Shown here: positions 45,701 to 51,700 of the stretch, piece after piece
Layout: each line of letters starts with the position of its first letter
How positions within the stretch are numbered: position 1 is the first letter of the stretch
NCBI GenBank assembly: GCA_946811185.2
Contig: OX328108.1
Span: 17,679,239-17,743,238 of the forward strand
DNA from: Hippopus hippopus
Lineage: Eukaryota > Mollusca > Bivalvia > Cardiida > Cardiidae
DNA: 64,000 bases
Direction: 5' to 3'
Translations under genes and position numbers: made by a program
Notes under the pieces: model-generated
What the model was told of the DNA's origin: nothing
The model's input: only the letters and a program-made list of their open reading frames with translations
Database searches by the model: none

Positions 45701-48700
45701 TATCTATTGTTATTTCGGAATATCTGACATATTCAGCTTTCCGGAAGGCATATGTCATCAAATAACTAGTCGTGAGCAAGAAATTACAGTTCGCTCAGTA
45801 GCATCTTATACTACTATCCTCAGTACACAAATTTCTAAAATACGGCTATCCTCGGTACAGCGAGGAACTATCCTCGGTACAACGATAGTGATCTTCTCTC
45901 ACGTATAACAACATGAAGAGTAATTCTTGGAACTAAATTTATGATGTACATAATACTTTATGTATTACACAGAAATCGTACGCTTCAGAATTTCAATCAA
46001 ATTCCCTGTACTAATAATATTCCATTATTTTGGACAGTCAGGTCAAAAATCTGCGTGAGCATTACTTTCGGACGACAAATTTACGTCGTTATAGAACTAG
46101 TTTTGGTAATTCATCAACAGTACAGGACTGATTAACCATTTCGCTTATCAAATCATTAACATATGACACACGAATTTGTAAACACTGGTATAATATATGA
46201 ATTCTAACCTGTGGTGCGAGCAGTAATTCCTCCATTTGTAAACATTTACTCACTTACGTTGCTATATCCGGTGTACGTGTACCCACCGTGATACAGATAT
46301 GCACCCTAAATGACCAAAGCTGTCCATGCGCCCTAAAACAAGATTCATTCATTCATTCATTCATTCATTCGGTCAGTCAGTCGGCCACAAACCAGCCGTT
46401 GCATTATATTGTTCTATTTTGCCGGAAAACTGGCTGAAATATGAGGGAGAATGGTGCTCTGAGATGCAGAAAAATTATGCACAACAAAGAGTTTCGACCA
46501 TGTCAGCCTGCGCGGAATGTGCAGGCTGACATTGGTCGATACTTTTTGCAGATGCATACATCACCTTTCCTGAGAGCACGGCTTAAATGTGCATGAACCT
46601 TTCCAAAACGTATTGGGCCCGTGCTCACCTGCAATCTTAACCACATGACAAAATTTGATTGACTGACGGGTATAATGCAGTACGAAAATGCATTAAGCCC
46701 CCTTTACAAAGAGGGACGTTTTTTCATATGTTTATCATGTCACCCATCTGCATGAATTTAAAAAAAAAAAAGAAAAAATGTCAGTAATAATCTAGAAACG
46801 CCTGCTCTATATTTGATTCAGGAAGTTATGTTCAAGTTTTTATCAAACGAAATTTTGAGACGTGTCCAAACTGAAAACATTTGCCGACGACAAATTTAAA
46901 GTGGCTAAAATTACGGAATTCGTCTTCAGAAAGGTACATGTAGAAATCATTGTAGGAAAACTACGATTTTCTCCTTTTCCTAAAATGTTTTCTACCCTTC
47001 CAAGAACAAACTTAAATTTCTGAGTCACATTAAATTTGTTCACAGCAAAATGTTTTGAATTAGGAAAAGTGTAACATATTGCCGGTTCATTGGACACTGT
47101 TACTAAAATTTCAGCGTTCCTTGATCGACCAATGAAGCTTCAAGGGCTTGTAATTTTACTTACCTTCAACGCATACGTTTTGTGAACTATCTAAGACTAG
47201 AGATCGACGACATTGACACCTTCTACGCCTGCACGTCAAATTAAACAATGATCCACAACCATTGTCCTGCGTGCAACTTGAATTGTACAACTTTGAAAAC
47301 ATTATCGTAACGTCCCCAGTTACCGTTGTTGCTGGTGCACTTGTTTCTGTTGGTGCTGTACTTTCTGTGGTGTGACCAGGTTCTGTTGCTGATTGTGTTG
47401 GCGGCGGGGTCGGGATAAGATGACCTGAAAATTTTAGGGAAATTTGGCAGAAACCTTTCACAGTGAAAAATGACTTTCATGAGCAATAGCATGTGTTAAA
47501 TAAAATATATTGTTACACTTTAGCAATGAACTCTGGACATACCTGTGAGGGACGTAACAATGAGCAGCGCTCTCTTAAAAGGGGGTTTAACCCTTTACCA
47601 CACAATCCCGACTTTTAACGACCCTAAGAAAGAGGCCTTTTGAAAACATTATGGGAAAAGGAGAAAATGCTGGTAACCAGCATTTTCTCCTTTTCCCACA
47701 ATGTTTTCTACCCTTCCCAAAGCAAATTTCCATTTTTGAGTCAAAGTAATTTTGACGTCTGCAAACGCTTTCAATTTGGACTAGCCCAAGATATTGTCAT
47801 CTGGTAAAGAGTTAATGCATTGTGATGCATTACACCAAGTAAATAATCACATTGTTATAGGTCCATAAAAATCCATTTTGTCTAACAATAGACCGAATCA
47901 ATAGGTAGACATGCAGAAAATTAACAAATAGCAAAAAGTGTCGACTCATGTCAGCCTGTACGGACTGCGCAGGATGACCTGGGTAGATACTTTTTGAAGA
48001 TGCATTAAACCTCCTTTTCATAGAACATGGCTAAATATCCTTGGTCAGCTAAAATTGGAAAGCCCCCTCTCTCTCTACACACCCAACCCCACAAACCCAC
48101 ACACATCTACCTGCACAATCTACTATTGGTTCCCCACTCCAAGTACCGTTTTTCATACATTGTTTGTATTGAACTGAGGTGTTCATATTCTGGGCGTTGC
48201 GGTATACGTATGCCACCTTATGTCCGATAAGCCGACCGTTTCCCATCAAAATACAATCATCTGGTCGTGTCAATTCCTTGCATTCTGTTTAAAGGATAAT
48301 GAAAATGAAACACCACAATTGGACACAAATAAAACGGGATTCCTAACATAATTATATTGGAACGACGGTTTAGGTAATTAGGATTTTTCCCCACTTTCTT
48401 TCTTTTAATCTTGCCCAGCCCGTGTAGCGTGCAGGACTTGAGAACAAAAAGTCGCTGGTTCAATCCCCGGCTCGGCCAATTTCTTTCCGAGGGTTGATGA
48501 TAGTCATTGCGACAGGATTCATTCCTCTTTCACCGCTGACCATTGTTTCGGCGATGGTTATGTGGGAAGTAGGTAGTGGCTTGGAAAGAATATTGTGCGG
48601 AGCACTGGTAAAAGAAAATCAAGGAAAGTATGGATAGATGCACTGGCCGCCTCGATATATTTTGAAACGGTGTTAAAAACCATACAATGACTACATCAAT

Positions 48701-51700
48701 TTTTTTATCTTTCAGTACCAACTGGCTTGCAATACGCGAAAAGGGGCATTCGGACATTTGCGTAAACTGTCGTCTCTGATCAGCCTGCGCACTCCGCGCA
48801 GGCTTATCCGAGACGGCACTTTACGACTACACTAGATTTTGTGATACAGCAGACTTGCGCAAAACAGAAAATAACATAAAAACGGAAAGTGTCATTTCGG
48901 ATTAGCCTGCGCGGACTGCGCAGGCTGATCCGAGACGACACTTTACGCAAATGTCCGAATCCCCCTTTTCGCATGTTGCAGGCCAACTATATAAACTCGA
49001 CCTCTTTAGGTGGCTGAAAATGTAATCCATTGAAACTCAGAGAAATGATTCTAACTTAATCCTCATCCTGCTAAATAACTGAAATAAAACTTTTAAGCCG
49101 ATAGTAAAACCAAAATTTTGCTATTTCAAAGATAAATTTTAGGGAAAAATATCTCTATATCAGACAGATAGTGTAGATCCAAGATCAGACTGCACGTTCT
49201 GTGCAGTCTGATCTTGATCTACACTGTCCGCAAAAAGTCTGTGAGTCGCGCTTAGTAGTCTAAGGGTTAAAGGATGAGTAATCAAACAGACAGTTTAGAT
49301 CAAAGATCAGACTGTTTTTTATGTGCAGTTTGATCTTGATCTATGCCGTCCACATACGAATCCATGTTTTTCGTCTATTGCGCTAGCAAGGTTAAGAAAA
49401 TGGATGCATATAAAATTTAATTAACCAACTTTACGACTCGCTTCTTTCTTTTAAAGGAAAAAACAGAGCAGTTCAATGAGTCGACAATTTGTTTTCAAGC
49501 TCTTCGCCGCCATCATCTATGACTTCTAAGTATATACACATGTACCGTCACATCTCAATGAATTTTACTTTAAAAATATCCGACCCTCCTTAAAATGGTT
49601 TAATTCTTTACCAAATGACAAAATTTTGAACTCATCCAAATTTAAAGCAGACGGTAAATTGAATGTGGCCCAAATTTAATTTCTCTAAAGGGTAGAAAAC
49701 ATTGTGGGAAAATGAGAAAATACTGGTTGCCAGCATTTTCTCCTTTTCCCACAACCCTTTCGAAAGGCTTCTTTCTCAGGGTCGTTAAAACTTGAGGTTG
49801 TGTGCTAAACGGTTAATGTAGTTTAATGAAAATATATTAATACTTTCAACTAAGTGAAACCGTTTGGTACACTTGTGTGGTGCCTGCGTTTTTCAGTGTT
49901 CAGTCGCTCCTAACTTCATAATGAATTCTGGGTAGGCTATGTATTCACTAACCACCTTTAAGAACATTCTTAGTCTTACTCTCAAGAATTTTCCAACTTC
50001 GAAAGTAACACAACTTCTGATTGGCTAAACCATTCGGTTTAGCCAATCAGAAGTTGTGTTACTTTCTAAATCTAAAATTACACCAAGAATATTCTCAAGA
50101 ATAGCTGGTGAATACGGAGCTTGGAATCAATGAGTAATAATACCTTCAACTGCACAGGTACAGTCGGAGTTGGTTTTGACATTGGGTTCCTGTCCGCAGT
50201 TCTGACCATCACACAGCGTTTTCTGTGAACGGAAAATTAGATGAATATAATGTCAATGATATTTTACGATTGGAATTCATTAAAACTTTAATATACCACA
50301 CAAATTCAGCCTCGTTCAAGTGGAAAGCTTTGCAGACGATGAATATAATGTGGCTCTAAAAGTGTGATTTGTTTTAGAAAAAGTAGACAACTTCTTAGAA
50401 AAAGGAGAAAATGCTGGTAACCAGCATTTTCTCCTTTTCCCATAAAGTTTGTTTTCAAAAAGCTTGAAGTTGTTCAAATTGAAAGCATTTGCAGAAGACG
50501 AATAAAATGTGGCTCTAAAAATGTGACTTGTTTTAGAAGGAGTAAAAACCTTGGAAAAAGGAGAACATGCTGGTAACCAGCATTTTCTCGTTTTTCCGCA
50601 ACGTTTTTAAAAAAGCTTTAAGTTGTTCAAATTGAAAGCATTTGCAGAAGACGAATAAAGTATGGCTCCCAAGATGTTATTTGTTTTGGAAAAGAGTAGA
50701 AAACTTCTTTGGAAAAGGAGAAAATGCTGGTAACCAGCATTTTCTCCTTTCCCACAAAGATTTTAAAAAGCTTTTTCTTGTTTAAAGAGGGCGAATAAAA
50801 TGCTGCCCCCAAGATGTGATTTGTGTTTGAAAGAGTACAAAATGTCGCGCAAAAAGAGAAAATGCTGGTTACCAGCATTTTTCCCCTTTTCACGGCACCA
50901 GGTTTTCGAAAACCTTTTATTCGTTTAAATTGAAAGCATTTCCAGGCAATGAAATGAATGTGGCTCCAGTGATTTGATTTGTTCGTGGAAAAGGTAGAGA
51001 ACGTCGTGGGAAAGGGAGAAAATGCTTGTCACCAGCATTTTCTCTTTTTCCCAAAGAGTTTTCAAAAGCCTTTACTAATAATAACAGAACAGAATAGAAT
51101 TTTAGATTTCAGATCTGTAAATTACACAGATCTACATCGTCTTGGGCCAACACAATACAAAATGATCAACACATTGACCGGTGGAGGGGGAGGGGGGCCT
51201 TGGCTGATTGGCTGGAGGTCAAAGAATAAAGATCGAACGTTGTAAGATGGCGCAAAGAGGATCAAAGAAGATCAGGCCAATATCGCGACAAACAAACAAA
51301 CAAAAATCTTAGTTACCCACGTTACTGTTCAAATAAGAATTTTACACACTGCAGATGCCATTTTTAAAACTATCAATGGATAAGGAGCAATTGTTGCAAT
51401 TGCTTTAATCCTTATCCTGCAAAATATGCATCTGCGAAAAGTACCGACCCAGGTCAGCCTGCGCAGTCCGCGCAGGTTGACGTGGACCAAGCCTTTTCAC
51501 TATTGGGCAATTTTCTGTATATCCAAGGACAAATCTACCCCATATTTACGTCGGTTGTTACAAAAAGTGGCTATTATGGATCTTAAATTATGTGATGACT
51601 TGCTTGGTATAATGAATCACAGAGATGGATTAAGCCCCAATTTTCCAGAGCATGGTTCATATATTTTGTACAATGTTGATGGTATCGAAACGTGTAGACT

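Larger units (their letters stand above)
42154..46290. mobile_element. 4137-bp TIR transposon with 5-bp target duplication (unclassified)
   Basis: Left end CACGGTTGGTACACGTACAC and right end, read inward, CACGGTGGGTACACGTACAC; both continue CGGATATAGC and then ...CGTAAG...GAGTAAA. ATACA flanks both ends (42149-42153, 46291-46295). Removing the element and one ATACA restores LINE 3' UTR sequence collinear with 18582 onward. Subterminal TACCGGGGATAG repeats on the left (42560-42615) face CTATCCTCGGTAC repeats on the right (45815-45885). Interior has only short Cys/His-rich frames and no transposase I can recognise, so it is decayed or non-autonomous. A 5-bp duplication and CAC ends are features of Transib/RAG-like elements; this is only a suggestion. 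Confidence 0.88.

Noticed and set aside
42154..46290. Calling this a RAG-like transposon outright
   Set aside because: Only the duplication length and the CAC ends agree; there is no RAG1/Transib-type domain in the interior, so it stays unclassified.
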